A stretch of 33,189 nucleotides of DNA from an uncultured Oscillospiraceae bacterium (GCA_944385465.1 CALWXH010000020.1:1-33189), one strand, 5' to 3'; counted from the first letter of the stretch, positions 22,220-31,295 are shown. Program-made: numbers and translations. Notes: a model not told the origin generated them from the sequence alone.

Positions 22220-22444
22220 TCATTTCCCGCCGTGTTTTTCCCAGTAATCCAGCACTCTGGAGTTCAGATCCTCCGAGCTGACCCACTGCTCCACATAGCC
22301 GCAGGACCGGCACACATAGTGGTCAAGGGCCATCGGGGCGTCCATGGAACCGCCCCGCAGCACAGGTTCACCCTCCAGATACCGGTTGACACACCGGACC
22401 ACCCGGTCGCTCCCGCACTTGGGGCATTTTCCTGTCACCTTCAC
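22220..22444 (-). CDS. Small zinc-ribbon protein of unknown function
   Basis: A 74-aa protein with two Cys pairs, CPKC (residues 8-11) and CRSC (about 47-50), that should bind one zinc as a ribbon. In between are an Arg/Val-rich strand and a Gly/Met loop; the C-terminus is acidic and aromatic. The GTG at 22444 has AAAGGAG about 9 nt upstream and sits 1 nt from the rdgB stop; a GTG at 22438 is the alternative. Conserved position in an operon with rdgB and yhbY suggests a nucleic-acid or ribosome-related role, but this is only context. Confidence 0.8.
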   Translation of the reverse strand: MKVTGKCPKCGSDRVVRCVNRYLEGEPVLRGGSMDAPMALDHYVCRSCGYVEQWVSSEDLNSRVLDYWEKHGGK

Positions 22445-22445
22445 C

Positions 22446-23048
22446 TTACGACTCTCCTTTCCCGCTGTGCAGATATTCCTCCAGCTTCTCCCGGAAGGCC
22501 CGCAGGGCCAGGCCCCGGTGGGAGATGGCGTTCTTCTCCTCCGGCGTGAGCTGGGCAAAGGTCTTTTTCAGCTTGGGCAGGAAGAACACCGGGTCATACC
22601 CGAAGCCGCCCTCCCCCATGGGGGCAAAGGCAATGGTGCCGTGGCACTCTCCCCGGGCGGTGAGCACGTCGCCGTTGGGGAAGCAGCAGGTGATGACCGA
22701 GACGAACCTGGCCCCCCGGGGCTGTCCCTTCATGTTCTCCAGCAGCAGCCGGTACCGGCCCGTGTCGTCCAGCTCCGGCCCGCCGTACCGGGCGGAATAT
22801 ACCCCCGGGGCGCCCCCCAGGGCGTCCACACACAGGCCGGAGTCGTCGGCAATGGCGGGCAGGCCGCTGGCCTCCATCACCGCCTTGGCCTTCAGCAGGG
22901 AGTTCTCCTCGAAGGTGGTCCCGGTCTCCTCCACCTCCACATCCACACCCGCCTGGGCCTCGGAAATCACCTCAATCCCCAGGGAGGATAGGATCTCGTC
23001 CATCTCCCGGAGCTTTTTCTCGTTCTTGCTCGCCAGTACCAGCTTCAT
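22446..23048 (-). CDS. rdgB: XTP/dITP diphosphatase (RdgB/HAM1 family)
   Basis: A 200-aa house-cleaning enzyme that converts non-canonical purine triphosphates such as dITP and XTP to monophosphates. Motifs: LASKNEKKLREM at the N-terminus, TFEENSLLKAKA, ADDSGLCVDALGG with the catalytic Asp, GFGYDPVFF, and SHRGLALR near the end. Length is standard. The ATG at 23048 is 1 nt from the rph stop, the common rph-rdgB pairing of Firmicutes. Confidence 0.96.
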   Translation of the reverse strand: MKLVLASKNEKKLREMDEILSSLGIEVISEAQAGVDVEVEETGTTFEENSLLKAKAVMEASGLPAIADDSGLCVDALGGAPGVYSARYGGPELDDTGRYRLLLENMKGQPRGARFVSVITCCFPNGDVLTARGECHGTIAFAPMGEGGFGYDPVFFLPKLKKTFAQLTPEEKNAISHRGLALRAFREKLEEYLHSGKGES

Positions 23049-23049
23049 C

Positions 23050-23769
23050 TCAGTCCGCCTCCAGAACCGCTCTCTGTTTGGCCATTAGTTCCCGGATTCC
23101 CTTCTGGCACAATTCCACCAGGGCGCGCTGCTCTTCCACGGTAAAAGCGCGGCCCTCTCCGGTGCCCTGGATCTCTATCAGCTGGCCCTCATCGTTCATC
23201 ACGCAGTTCAGGTCCACCTGGGCGCTGGAGTCCTCCTCATAGCACAGATCCAGCATGGGCTGCTCGTCCACAATCCCCGCGGACACGGCGGCCACATAGT
23301 GTCTGATGGGGCTGCGGGGCAGCACTCCCTCTTTCACCAGCTTCCGGCAGGCCAGGGCCAGGGCCACAAAGCCGCCGGTCACCGAAGCGGTGCGGGTCCC
23401 CCCATCCCCCTGGAGCACATCGCAGTCCACCGTGATGGTCAGATCAGGCAGCAGGGACAGGTCCACCGCAGCCCGGAGGGAGCGACCGATGAGCCGCTGG
23501 ATCTCCGCCGAGCGGGGGGACAGCTTCAGCTTGGAGATGTCCCGGCGGGACCGCTCCCGGTTGGCCCGGGGCAGCATGGAGTACTCCGCCGTCACCCAGC
23601 CGGTCCCTTCCGGTACATGCTTGGGGGCAAACTGCTCCACGCTGGCGCAGCACAGCACCTTGGTATTGCCGCAGGTGATGAGCACGCTGCCCTCCGGGAA
23701 TTTCACAAACCCCGTCTCCAGGGTCACCGTGCGCAGTTCATCCAGCGCACGCGCGTCGATACGGGCCAT
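23050..23769 (-). CDS. rph: Ribonuclease PH
   Basis: A 239-aa phosphorolytic exoribonuclease that trims tRNA 3' ends. Visible landmarks: VLCCASVEQFAP, RANRERSRRDISK, QRLIGRSLRAAVDL, the phosphate-binding GDGGTRTASVTGG and QGTGEGRAF. Length and start (ATG at 23769) are standard; GGAAGGGAC lies upstream. It is tightly linked to rdgB downstream and separated by 13 nt from the small membrane protein gene upstream. Confidence 0.97.
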   Translation of the reverse strand: MARIDARALDELRTVTLETGFVKFPEGSVLITCGNTKVLCCASVEQFAPKHVPEGTGWVTAEYSMLPRANRERSRRDISKLKLSPRSAEIQRLIGRSLRAAVDLSLLPDLTITVDCDVLQGDGGTRTASVTGGFVALALACRKLVKEGVLPRSPIRHYVAAVSAGIVDEQPMLDLCYEEDSSAQVDLNCVMNDEGQLIEIQGTGEGRAFTVEEQRALVELCQKGIRELMAKQRAVLEAD

Positions 23770-23782
23770 AGTCCCTTCCTCC

Positions 23783-23992
23783 TTATCCGTTTCCGGACAT
23801 CATCCGGACGATCATGTATACGCTCACCGCCGCGCCCAGTACCGCAATGATCACGCCAAAGATCCGCGCGGTTCTCAGCGCCCCGGCCGGGATCTCCCGG
23901 TCGCCGAACCTGCGCCGCAGAGAGGGTTTTGGGTTGATGGCGTAATAGATCCCATAGGCGGTCACGCACAGCATAATGATGATAGAAATCAT
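23783..23992 (-). CDS. Small two-helix membrane protein
   Basis: A 69-aa protein with hydrophobic helices at residues 2-18 and about 43-64, joined by a basic/polar loop (NPKPSLRRRFGDREIPAG) that may face the cytoplasm. The ATG at 23992 overlaps the ftsY stop by 4 nt, so translation is coupled to ftsY. It has the look of a PGAP-style DUF6199 protein, but I am unsure of the family. Confidence 0.75.
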   Translation of the reverse strand: MISIIIMLCVTAYGIYYAINPKPSLRRRFGDREIPAGALRTARIFGVIIAVLGAAVSVYMIVRMMSGNG

Positions 23993-24855
23993 AGCAGCGC
24001 CTCCGTGAAGGCCACGGGGTCAAAGGGCTGCAGATCGTCCACGCCCTCGCCCACGCCCACATATTTCACCGGGACGCCCAGCTCCTTTGCGATGGCGATG
24101 ACGATGCCGCCCTTGGCCGTGCCGTCCAGCTTGGTGAGGATGATACCGGTGATCCCCGCCGTCTGGGCAAACTGCTTGGCCTGGATCAGTCCGTTCTGGC
24201 CGGTGGTGGCGTCCAGCACCAGCAGGCTCTCCCGGCTGGAATCGGGGCACTCCCGGTCAATGACCCGGGAGATCTTGCCCAGCTCGTTCATCAGGTTCTG
24301 CTTGTTGTGCAGCCGCCCGGCGGTATCCACCAGCACCACATCCGCCTTTCGGGCCTTGGCCGCGCTCATGGCGTCGTACACCACGGCGGCGGGATCCGCG
24401 CCCTCGTGCTGCTTGATGATGTCCACGCCGGCCCGCTCCGCCCAGATGGTGAGCTGATCGGCGGCGGCGGCCCGGAAGGTATCCCCGGCACACAGCAGGA
24501 CCTTTTTGCCCTCCTTCTTCCAGCGGGCAGCCAGCTTGCCGATGGAGGTGGTCTTCCCCACCCCGTTCACGCCGATGAACAGCACGACAGCCGGAGTCCG
24601 GGACAGGTCCACCCCGTTGTCCTCCCGGGAGAGATACTCCGCCAGGATCTCCCGCATGCAGGCCCGGGCGCCCTCCACGTCCTTGATTTTCCGCTCTTTG
24701 CAGCGGTCTCTCAGCTCCTCCACAGCTTTCATGGTGGTCTCCGCCCCCATATCAGCCATGACCAGCGACTCCTCCAGCTCGTCGTAAAAGTCGTCGTCCA
24801 GCTGGGAAAAGCCGCTGAAAATTCCGATTTTCTTAATCTTGTCAAAGAAACCCAT
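23989..24855 (-). CDS. ftsY: Signal recognition particle receptor FtsY
   Basis: A 288-aa GTPase that docks SRP-ribosome complexes at the membrane. It is the short NG form without an acidic A domain. GTPase motifs: GVNGVGKTTSIGKLA (G1), DTFRAAAADQL, DTAGRL (G3) and TKLDGTAKGG (G4). The ATG at 24855 (MGFFDKIKK, an amphipathic membrane-targeting start) follows GAGGAGATCACC; an in-frame extension to 24966 runs into hairpin-rich DNA and is discarded. It is the first gene of the leftward operon that includes rph, rdgB and yhbY. In many Firmicutes it directly follows smc; here a 646-bp gap intervenes. Confidence 0.96.
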   Translation of the reverse strand: MGFFDKIKKIGIFSGFSQLDDDFYDELEESLVMADMGAETTMKAVEELRDRCKERKIKDVEGARACMREILAEYLSREDNGVDLSRTPAVVLFIGVNGVGKTTSIGKLAARWKKEGKKVLLCAGDTFRAAAADQLTIWAERAGVDIIKQHEGADPAAVVYDAMSAAKARKADVVLVDTAGRLHNKQNLMNELGKISRVIDRECPDSSRESLLVLDATTGQNGLIQAKQFAQTAGITGIILTKLDGTAKGGIVIAIAKELGVPVKYVGVGEGVDDLQPFDPVAFTEALL

Positions 24856-24892
24856 GGTGATCTCCTCGCAATGTTGATCTTGAATGTTTCTC

Positions 24893-25473
24893 TGGGGCTG
24901 CGCCCCACCCCTCCGGCCTATCGCCGGCGGGTGCCGGCAAGCCCTATGGTTTGCCGGTTCCCGCACCGGCGGGCGGGGTACTTTCTCTTACACCAGAGAA
25001 AGTACCCAAAGAGCGTGTCCAGGGGGAGGACCCCCTGGATACCCCCCGCTCAGTTGGGGTGCGCTCCTCTCTTTCCGGCGTCCTGAACCCGCGGTTGCGC
25101 CGATTCCATCGACGCCCTCCGGGCTTGTGCATACTTATGCTTTGGTGCCTGCTGCCCAGGCAACACGCCTGGAATCGTGATGCACTTCGGCGTGTGCTCC
25201 GTTAGAGGTACAGACCCACAGACTTGAACTCCCGCACCAGGCGCCCATAGGCGTGGCAGGAGATTCACAGGTCATCTGCGCAAAAGGCCGGGGGCCGCCG
25301 GGCGTGGCTGAGGGTGTCAGCAGGTGTGTGCCGGTCAATAGAGACTGGCACCCATTTTGCTCCCACGTAAAACGGGGTTCTTAGGGGGGCAAATCCTGGA
25401 GGACGCCCTTTGTCCGATGGATTTGTCCCCCTAAGCCGCCCTTTGGTTCCTTTCGGGCGGCGCCGAAAGGAAC
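24893..25473. repeat. Hairpin array between smc and ftsY
   Basis: The 646-bp gap has no credible gene. It holds many different stem-loops: 24893-24907 (6 bp), 24913-24927 (5 bp), 24934-24957 (7 bp), 24960-24973 (5 bp), 24976-25007 (12 bp, loop TTACACCA), 25018-25039 (9 bp, AGGA loop), 25156-25172 (6 bp), 25381-25434 (16 bp with one G-U pair) and 25446-25473 (11 bp). The arms differ in sequence. Most of 25040-25380 shows only weak structure. The style matches the array next to yhbY, although no sequence block is shared. Confidence 0.7.
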
Positions 25474-25501
25474 TCGGCCCCCAGGCCGAAACCTCGCACG
25501 C

Positions 25502-28500
25502 TTATTTGATGTGCAGCTCTTCCTCCACCTCGTTCAGGTTGATGGTGAGCATCCGGCTGATGCCCTGCTCCTGCATGGTGACGCCGTAGAGCACATCGGC
25601 CTCCTCCATGGTGCCGCGGCGGTGGGTGATGACGATGAACTGGGTCTTGCCGCTCATCTTCCGCAGATACCGGGCAAAGCGCACCACATTGGTGTCGTCC
25701 AGGGCGGCCTCGATCTCGTCCATGACGCAGAACGGGGTGGGCCGCACCTTCAGAATGGCAAAATACAGGGCGATGGCCACAAAGGCCCGCTCGCCGCCGG
25801 ACAGCAGGGACAGGGTCTTCAGCGCCTTGCCGGGGGGCTGCACCTTGATCTCGATGCCGCAGCTCAGCACATCGTCCGGATCCTCCAGCGCCAGCACAGC
25901 CTTGCCTCCCCGGAACAGCTCCTGGAAGGTCTGCTGGAAGTGCTCGTTGATGAGGGCGAACTGTGTCCGGAAGATCCCCGTCATCTCGCCGGTGATCTGG
26001 GCAATGATGTCCTCCAGTTCCTTTTTGGCCTGGGTCACATCATCCCGCTGCCCGGCAAAGTAGGTGTATCGCTCGTTTACCTTTTCGTACTGCTCCACCG
26101 CGTCGGGGTTGATATTTCCCAGGGCGGAGATGGCCCGTTTCAGCTCTCCGATGCGCCGCTGGGCCTTGGCGGTGGACTCCAGTTCCACCCGCTGGGCCCG
26201 GGCCGCCTCGTGGGAGAGCTGATAGGTCTCCCACAGCTTGTCCAGGATCTGATTTTCCTCCCAGGCGGCGGTGTTGACCTTCTGCTCCAGCGTGGAGACC
26301 TCCCGCTCCATGCCCAGCAGCTGGTTGTTGGTCTCCCGGGCCTCGCCGTCCGCCCGGTTCCGCTTTCCCTCCAGCTCCAGCTTTTCCTCGTTGATCCGCC
26401 GCAGGCGCTCGCCCAGGGTCAGGCTCTGGCCGCGCAGCTCCTGCAGGCGGTTCTGGGCCTCACCCACCTGTAGCGCCAGGGCCTCATTATTCTGTTCAAA
26501 CTGGGCAATCATGGCGGTGCGCTGGGCGCTGTCCCCGGACAGATCGGCTTTCAGCTGTTCCAGCTCAGCCAGGTTCTGCTCCAGGGCGGCCCGCTCGCCC
26601 TCCAGGCCCGCCAGCCGGGCCTGCTGTCCGGCCAGCTCCTCGTTGATCTGGGACAGGCGCTCCTGCAGGCTGCTGTGGCCCTGGGCCTTGGCCTGGGCCT
26701 CAGCGCGCAGCGCGTCGGCCTCGCCCTCCAGTTCCCGGATCCGCCCCTTGGCCTGTTCCGTGGCCGTTTCATTTTCACGGATCCGCTGAGCGACCTGCTC
26801 CCGCTCCCGGAGCAGGACAGCCCCGCGCTCCTGGGCTTCCCGCAGCAGGGCGGCCGCGCTGTCCACCCGCTCGGTATAGGTCAGCACCGCGTTTTCCGCC
26901 TCCCGCAGCTGGGCGGCGACGGTGTCCAGTTCATATCTGGCGGCGGTGAGCTCCCGCTGGGCATGGGCAAGCTGCTCCTGGCCCTCCTTCAGCTGGACGG
27001 CCAGCTCCTCTCTCTGGCGGCCCAGCCGCTCCAGCTCGTTGGCCCGGGACAGGATGCCCGCGGACCGGGAGGCGGAACCGCCGGTCATGGAGCCGCCGGC
27101 GTTGAGCACCTGGCCGTCCAGGGTGACGATGCGGAAACGGTGCCTGAATTTCCGGGCCATGGCCATGGCCTTGTCCAGATCACTGGCGATGACCACCCGG
27201 CCCAGCAGATGGGAAAAGACACCGGCGTACTCCCGGTCAAAATCGATCAGTGCATCGGCCATGCCCACAAAGCCGTCCTCCCGCTCCACGTCCCGGTCCT
27301 GGAACTGGGCGGGGCGGATGGTGTTCATGGGCAGGAAAGTGGCCCGTCCCGCCTCCCGGCGCTTGAGCCAGCCGATGGCCTGTTTGCCGTCCTCATCCCG
27401 CTCCACCACGATGTTCTGCATGGCGCCCCCCAGGGCGATCTCAATGGCCACGGCATACTGGTCGGGCACGTGGAGTAGCCCGGCCACCGGGCCGCGGATT
27501 CCCCGCAGGGACCCCCGCTGGACCTCGCCCATGAGCAGCTTGACCGCCTTGGAATATCCCTCATACATCTGCTCCATTTCCGAAAGCAGCTTGATGCGGG
27601 AGTTCAGGTTGTTCTCGTCCATCTTCAGCCGGTGGAACCGCTCCTGCGCCTGATCCAGCTTGTGCTGGCGGGTCTGGCAGCGCATTTCATAGCCGCTGAT
27701 GACATTCTTGGCCGCGTCCCGGTCCTCTTTCACCCGGTCCAGTTCGCCCCGCAGCTCGTCCGCGGCGGCCCGGGCCTGGCCCTCCTTCTCCTCCTGGGCG
27801 GCCAGCTCCTGGGTCAGTTTCTCCTCCCGGTCCAGCAGCTCCTGGGCGGCGGCGGTCAACGCGGACAGCAGCGCTTTGGCCTCGGCGGCGGAGGCGCTGC
27901 CCAGCCGCTCCTGCTCCTGGAGCTGGGACAGCTCCTGGCTCAGCGTCCCGGCGGAGCGCACGGTCTCCTCCAGCTTTTCCGTCAGCGCCCGGCTGCCGGC
28001 CTGGCACTGGTCCATCTGGGTCTGGATCTGCTCCAGCCGCCCCTGGCGCTCCCGGATCTGTCCGGCCACGGAGTCCGCCCGATCCACCTGCTGCTCCATT
28101 TCCTCCCGGATCCGGGCGGCGTTGGCCGCGTTGTTCCGGACGTCATTTTCCAGCAGGCTGATGCCGCTCTCACAGCTGTGGATCTGCTGGTCCAGCTGGG
28201 ACTGCTCCTGGCGCAGGCCCTCAGCCTGCACGTCCTTGTCCCGCATCTGCCCGGCGTATTCCTCCACCGCCGCATACAGGGCATCCAGGGCGGTCCGGGT
28301 CTCCTCCCGCTGGCGGACGGCCGTCTCATAGTCATTCTTGAGCTTGATGCTGCCGGCGCGCAGCTTTTCCAGCTGCTCCATCCAGACAGAGATCTCCAAC
28401 GACTTCAGCTCGTCCCGCAGCAGCAGGTACTTCTTCGTCTTTTCCGCCTGCAGGCGCAGGGGCTCCACCTGCAGCTCCAGCTCGTCAATCTTGTCGTTGA

Positions 28501-29071
28501 TGCGCACCAGATTCTCCTGGGTGCGCTCCAGCTTGCGCTCCGCCTCCTCCTTGCGGTGGCGGAACCGGGAGATGCCCGCCGCCTCCTCAAAAATCTCCCG
28601 GCGGTCGGCGCTCTTGATGGACAGGATCTCGTCGATCCTGCCCTGGCCGATGATGGAGTAGCCCTCCCGGCCCAGGCCGGTGTCCATGAACAGCTCGTTC
28701 ACGTCCTTCAGCCGGCAGGAACGGCGGTTGATATAGTATTCACTCTCCCCGGAGCGGTAGTACCGCCGGGTGACGGACACCTCGGTCTCCTCCATGGGGA
28801 AGATGTGCTCGCTGTTGTCGATGACCAGGGAGACCTCCGCAAAGCCCAGTCCCTTGCGCTTGGCCGTGCCGTCGAAGATCACGTCCTCCATCTTGCTGCC
28901 CCGGAGGGTGCGGGTGGACTGCTCCCCCATCACCCAGCGGATGGCGTCCGCGATATTGGATTTTCCCGATCCGTTGGGCCCCACAATGGCCGTGATGTCC
29001 GAGCCGAAGCTCAGCACGGTCTTGTCGGGGAAAGACTTGAAGCCCTGAATTTCCAATGCCTTCAGGTACAA
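25502..29071 (-). CDS. smc: Chromosome segregation ATPase SMC
   Basis: A protein of about 1189 aa, full length for bacterial SMC. The N-terminal ATPase half has Walker A (GPNGSGKSN). Two long coiled coils rich in Glu/Gln/Arg/Leu flank a hinge with its Gly-rich GGSMTGGSASRSAG turn (about residue 660). The C-terminal half has the LLSGGERAFVAIAL signature and Walker B (FCVMDEIEAALDD). It forms the condensin core with ScpA and ScpB (not in the window). I choose the TTG at 29071 (YLKALEIQGFKSFP) because GGGGTG lies 6 nt upstream and it matches the family N-terminus; the in-frame GTG at 29092 has no ribosome site. rnc, the usual upstream neighbour, is absent. Confidence 0.96.
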   Translation of the reverse strand: MYLKALEIQGFKSFPDKTVLSFGSDITAIVGPNGSGKSNIADAIRWVMGEQSTRTLRGSKMEDVIFDGTAKRKGLGFAEVSLVIDNSEHIFPMEETEVSVTRRYYRSGESEYYINRRSCRLKDVNELFMDTGLGREGYSIIGQGRIDEILSIKSADRREIFEEAAGISRFRHRKEEAERKLERTQENLVRINDKIDELELQVEPLRLQAEKTKKYLLLRDELKSLEISVWMEQLEKLRAGSIKLKNDYETAVRQREETRTALDALYAAVEEYAGQMRDKDVQAEGLRQEQSQLDQQIHSCESGISLLENDVRNNAANAARIREEMEQQVDRADSVAGQIRERQGRLEQIQTQMDQCQAGSRALTEKLEETVRSAGTLSQELSQLQEQERLGSASAAEAKALLSALTAAAQELLDREEKLTQELAAQEEKEGQARAAADELRGELDRVKEDRDAAKNVISGYEMRCQTRQHKLDQAQERFHRLKMDENNLNSRIKLLSEMEQMYEGYSKAVKLLMGEVQRGSLRGIRGPVAGLLHVPDQYAVAIEIALGGAMQNIVVERDEDGKQAIGWLKRREAGRATFLPMNTIRPAQFQDRDVEREDGFVGMADALIDFDREYAGVFSHLLGRVVIASDLDKAMAMARKFRHRFRIVTLDGQVLNAGGSMTGGSASRSAGILSRANELERLGRQREELAVQLKEGQEQLAHAQRELTAARYELDTVAAQLREAENAVLTYTERVDSAAALLREAQERGAVLLREREQVAQRIRENETATEQAKGRIRELEGEADALRAEAQAKAQGHSSLQERLSQINEELAGQQARLAGLEGERAALEQNLAELEQLKADLSGDSAQRTAMIAQFEQNNEALALQVGEAQNRLQELRGQSLTLGERLRRINEEKLELEGKRNRADGEARETNNQLLGMEREVSTLEQKVNTAAWEENQILDKLWETYQLSHEAARAQRVELESTAKAQRRIGELKRAISALGNINPDAVEQYEKVNERYTYFAGQRDDVTQAKKELEDIIAQITGEMTGIFRTQFALINEHFQQTFQELFRGGKAVLALEDPDDVLSCGIEIKVQPPGKALKTLSLLSGGERAFVAIALYFAILKVRPTPFCVMDEIEAALDDTNVVRFARYLRKMSGKTQFIVITHRRGTMEEADVLYGVTMQEQGISRMLTINLNEVEEELHIK

Positions 29072-29120
29072 ACTACGCACCCCATTATCCACAGGTTTTA
29101 GATGATGTCATAGATAATTT

Positions 29121-29149
29121 ATTGTATCATCTCACCCCCTTCAATGCAA
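29121..29149 (-). promoter_or_regulatory. Promoter of smc
   Basis: On the minus strand TTGCAT (29149-29144), a 17-nt spacer and TACAAT (29126-29121). It would start transcription near 29114, before both candidate start codons. It shows that smc is expressed on its own rather than from an rnc operon. Confidence 0.65.
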
Positions 29150-29239
29150 CTGTTTTTCCCACAAAGCCCGCTGTTCCGCCCGCCCTTCTTTACCGCATTT
29201 TCACAGCAGACCTTGCAAGCCAATTTCTCCTGGTAACAA

Positions 29240-29275
29240 CACAGGGCCGTGTCGGATTACCGGCGCGGCCCTGTG
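29240..29275 (-). terminator. Probable terminator of the flavoprotein operon
   Basis: A perfect 10-bp stem (29240-29249 with 29266-29275) encloses a second small CGG/CCG hairpin. The run beyond it, read leftward, is TTGTTACC, so the U-tract is weak. It lies 18 nt past the flavoprotein stop. Confidence 0.5.
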
Positions 29276-29292
29276 CACACTCTCTCATATTG

Positions 29293-31002
29293 CTATTGTT
29301 TCTGCCAGGGATAGTCATAGCTCTCATCTGGAATCTCTTCCCGATTGATGCTAACACCATCGCCATCCTTACACACATCCAACCAACAATCATACTGATC
29401 GCTCTGGTCCGGGTAGTCCTCTCTGAGATGGAATCCTCTGGACTCTTTCCGCTCCAAGGAGGTGAGGAAAAACAGCTCGGCGCACAGCACCATGGCCTGG
29501 GCGTCCACGCATTTGCTCAACTCATGATAGTTTTCCGCCCGCATCTCCGGTAGCATGGCTTTGGCCTGGGCCACAATGTCCAGCGCCTCCCGCATTCGCT
29601 CTCCGCTCTTAACGAAAATGTAGTCGCAGGGGGCCATGGCATCCTGCACCCGGTGAATCACATCGTAGGGAGAAATCCCGCTCTCCCGATCCATGCAGGC
29701 ATAGGTCTCTGTCCGCAGCTGGTCCAGCTCCTCTTCCGGCAGCTCATAGGGCGCAGATGTTTTCCGCTGAACGTCCGCCAGCAGCACTGCAGACTCCCCG
29801 CTCTTACTTCCCATGAACAGGGCGTTCATCAGTCCGGTGCCGTGGATTTTGGCCGGAGGTGCGGGAACAGCCCCTGCCCGGGCGCTGCCCGCACCGGCAG
29901 CATCCCCTGCAGCAAACAGGCCAGCTACGTCAGTCTGCATACTGTGTCCCACCCGAATGGCAGACATTTCGGAGATCACGCCGGGAAACACCTCATACCA
30001 CTCGTGTTCCCGAGGATAGCCTGCAATGTCCTCTACCCTTGCCATCCGTTTGCGGGCCTTTGGGTGGAAGTGAAAAAGCTCACCGCTCTGCTCGTTAAAT
30101 TGCTCCATATGGACTTCCACGGGACCGTTTCCGGCGATGGTCTCCTGATACCAGGCATTGGCCGCATAGGGATCCATGGAGGAGTGGAAGCCAGGACGCC
30201 ATTTCTGGGAGATGTTCTCCCCTCTGACGAACAGCCAATCGTGACCTGTGTGGGCCCCGGAGTGCTGTCCGTAATAGCGCTGGCCATCCGGCCCGATGCG
30301 GCCGAAATCCCCCATCCCGCAGAATTCCACATTGCGCAGGCGGCAGCCGGCATCGAAGGCCAATTTCTGGGATACCCCAGTGGAACACCAACTGGGCGTG
30401 ATATCAAAATTCTGGGAACCGCAGGCCAGGATCACCGTATCGGCGTAAAAAACCTGGAAGTCCCCGGTGAGAATGTGGAAGCCCACCGCACCCCGGATCC
30501 GGTTATCCTTTACCAGCAGCCGGGTGATCACCACCCGGTCGGCAAACCGAACACCGTATTCCTTTGCCTTACAGGCCATAGCCCGGCACATATCCGGGTC
30601 CACCCCGGCCGTCACCCACGGAAAGGGCCATACGCCCACCGCCATGCTTCCGTCAGGATTGCGCTCAATCTCAACTCCCCAGTTGGACAAGTGCTCCACA
30701 ATGCGCCGGCTGTTATAGGCAAACTCCCGTAGCAGATACTGGTCGTTGAGCCCGAAGCCGATCTCCTTCAGGCAGTATCGGGCAAATTCCTCCGGGTCCT
30801 TGCCCTGACCCACAAAGCTCAGCAGTCCGGCAGTACGCGCGGCCTTACCCGCCCAGCCCTTGCTGGCGCAGGCCTTGTCCACCACCAGAACATCTACGTC
30901 CTGATTGCACTCCTTGGCAGTAAGCGCTGCGCTCAACCCGGTGCAGCCACCTCCAATGATTAGAATCTCTCCGCGCTTAACCGTTGTGTGCTCTCTTGAC
31001 AC
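29293..31002 (-). CDS. FAD-dependent reductase/dehydrogenase, AprA / fumarate reductase flavoprotein-like
   Basis: A 569-aa flavoprotein of the succinate dehydrogenase/fumarate reductase superfamily. The FAD-binding LIIGGGCTGLSAALTA is at residues 14-30 and a second FAD segment, DVAGLFAAGDAAGAGSARAG, near residue 370. A C-terminal helical domain follows (about 430 on). There is no signal peptide or heme/FMN domain, so it is cytoplasmic. Pairing with a small 2[4Fe-4S] protein resembles adenylylsulfate reductase AprA-AprB, but the other sulfate-reduction genes are absent and the substrate site cannot be assigned. The GTG at 31002 has AAAGGGGG ahead and overlaps the ferredoxin gene by 26 nt. The divergent LysR gene suggests substrate-induced expression. 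Confidence 0.82.
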   Translation of the reverse strand: MSREHTTVKRGEILIIGGGCTGLSAALTAKECNQDVDVLVVDKACASKGWAGKAARTAGLLSFVGQGKDPEEFARYCLKEIGFGLNDQYLLREFAYNSRRIVEHLSNWGVEIERNPDGSMAVGVWPFPWVTAGVDPDMCRAMACKAKEYGVRFADRVVITRLLVKDNRIRGAVGFHILTGDFQVFYADTVILACGSQNFDITPSWCSTGVSQKLAFDAGCRLRNVEFCGMGDFGRIGPDGQRYYGQHSGAHTGHDWLFVRGENISQKWRPGFHSSMDPYAANAWYQETIAGNGPVEVHMEQFNEQSGELFHFHPKARKRMARVEDIAGYPREHEWYEVFPGVISEMSAIRVGHSMQTDVAGLFAAGDAAGAGSARAGAVPAPPAKIHGTGLMNALFMGSKSGESAVLLADVQRKTSAPYELPEEELDQLRTETYACMDRESGISPYDVIHRVQDAMAPCDYIFVKSGERMREALDIVAQAKAMLPEMRAENYHELSKCVDAQAMVLCAELFFLTSLERKESRGFHLREDYPDQSDQYDCWLDVCKDGDGVSINREEIPDESYDYPWQKQ

Positions 31003-31243
31003 GTTCCATTCCCCCTTTCGAAAGATAGTCCGGATAATACTTCAGCCCCCAATTCGGTATCACCGTGATGGCTCCCGCCGGGCAGGCGTCCTCACAGATG
31101 CAGCACAGCTGACAGTCCAGCGGGAACTGGGCGTAGGGCCTGTCTCTGCCCTCATCCCAGCCAATGACGTTGGTGGAGCACACGTCCAGACACTGCCGGC
31201 AGTGGGTGCAGCGCGCTGCATCCACTCTCAGTTCTCGGATCAT
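30977..31243 (-). CDS. 2[4Fe-4S] ferredoxin-type electron carrier, AprB-like
   Basis: An 88-aa protein with two clusters of cysteines: CTHCRQCLDVC (residues about 13-23) and CQLCCICEDACP (about 45-56), each able to hold a [4Fe-4S] cluster. PAGAITVIPNWGLKYYPDYL follows the second cluster, resembling the N-terminal part of AprB, but the C-terminal tail of true AprB is missing. The ATG at 31243 has GGAAGGAGAG ahead. It is the first gene of the operon and overlaps the flavoprotein gene by 26 nt, so the two probably form one enzyme, with this subunit passing electrons to or from FAD. Confidence 0.88.
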   Translation of the reverse strand: MIRELRVDAARCTHCRQCLDVCSTNVIGWDEGRDRPYAQFPLDCQLCCICEDACPAGAITVIPNWGLKYYPDYLSKGGMERVKRAHNG

Positions 31244-31295
31244 AGTATTCTCTCCTTCCGTCGGCCCGACATTTGCAGGCCTGGTTTCTGAGTAC

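Noticed and set aside
25205..25260. tRNA-like stretch (GAGTTCAAGTC on the minus strand)
   Set aside because: Only a T-arm-like string; no acceptor, anticodon or D arm can be folded around it.
29072..29092. GTG at 29092 as the smc start
   Set aside because: It has no ribosome site and adds seven residues not seen at SMC N-termini; TTG at 29071 has GGGGTG at the right distance.
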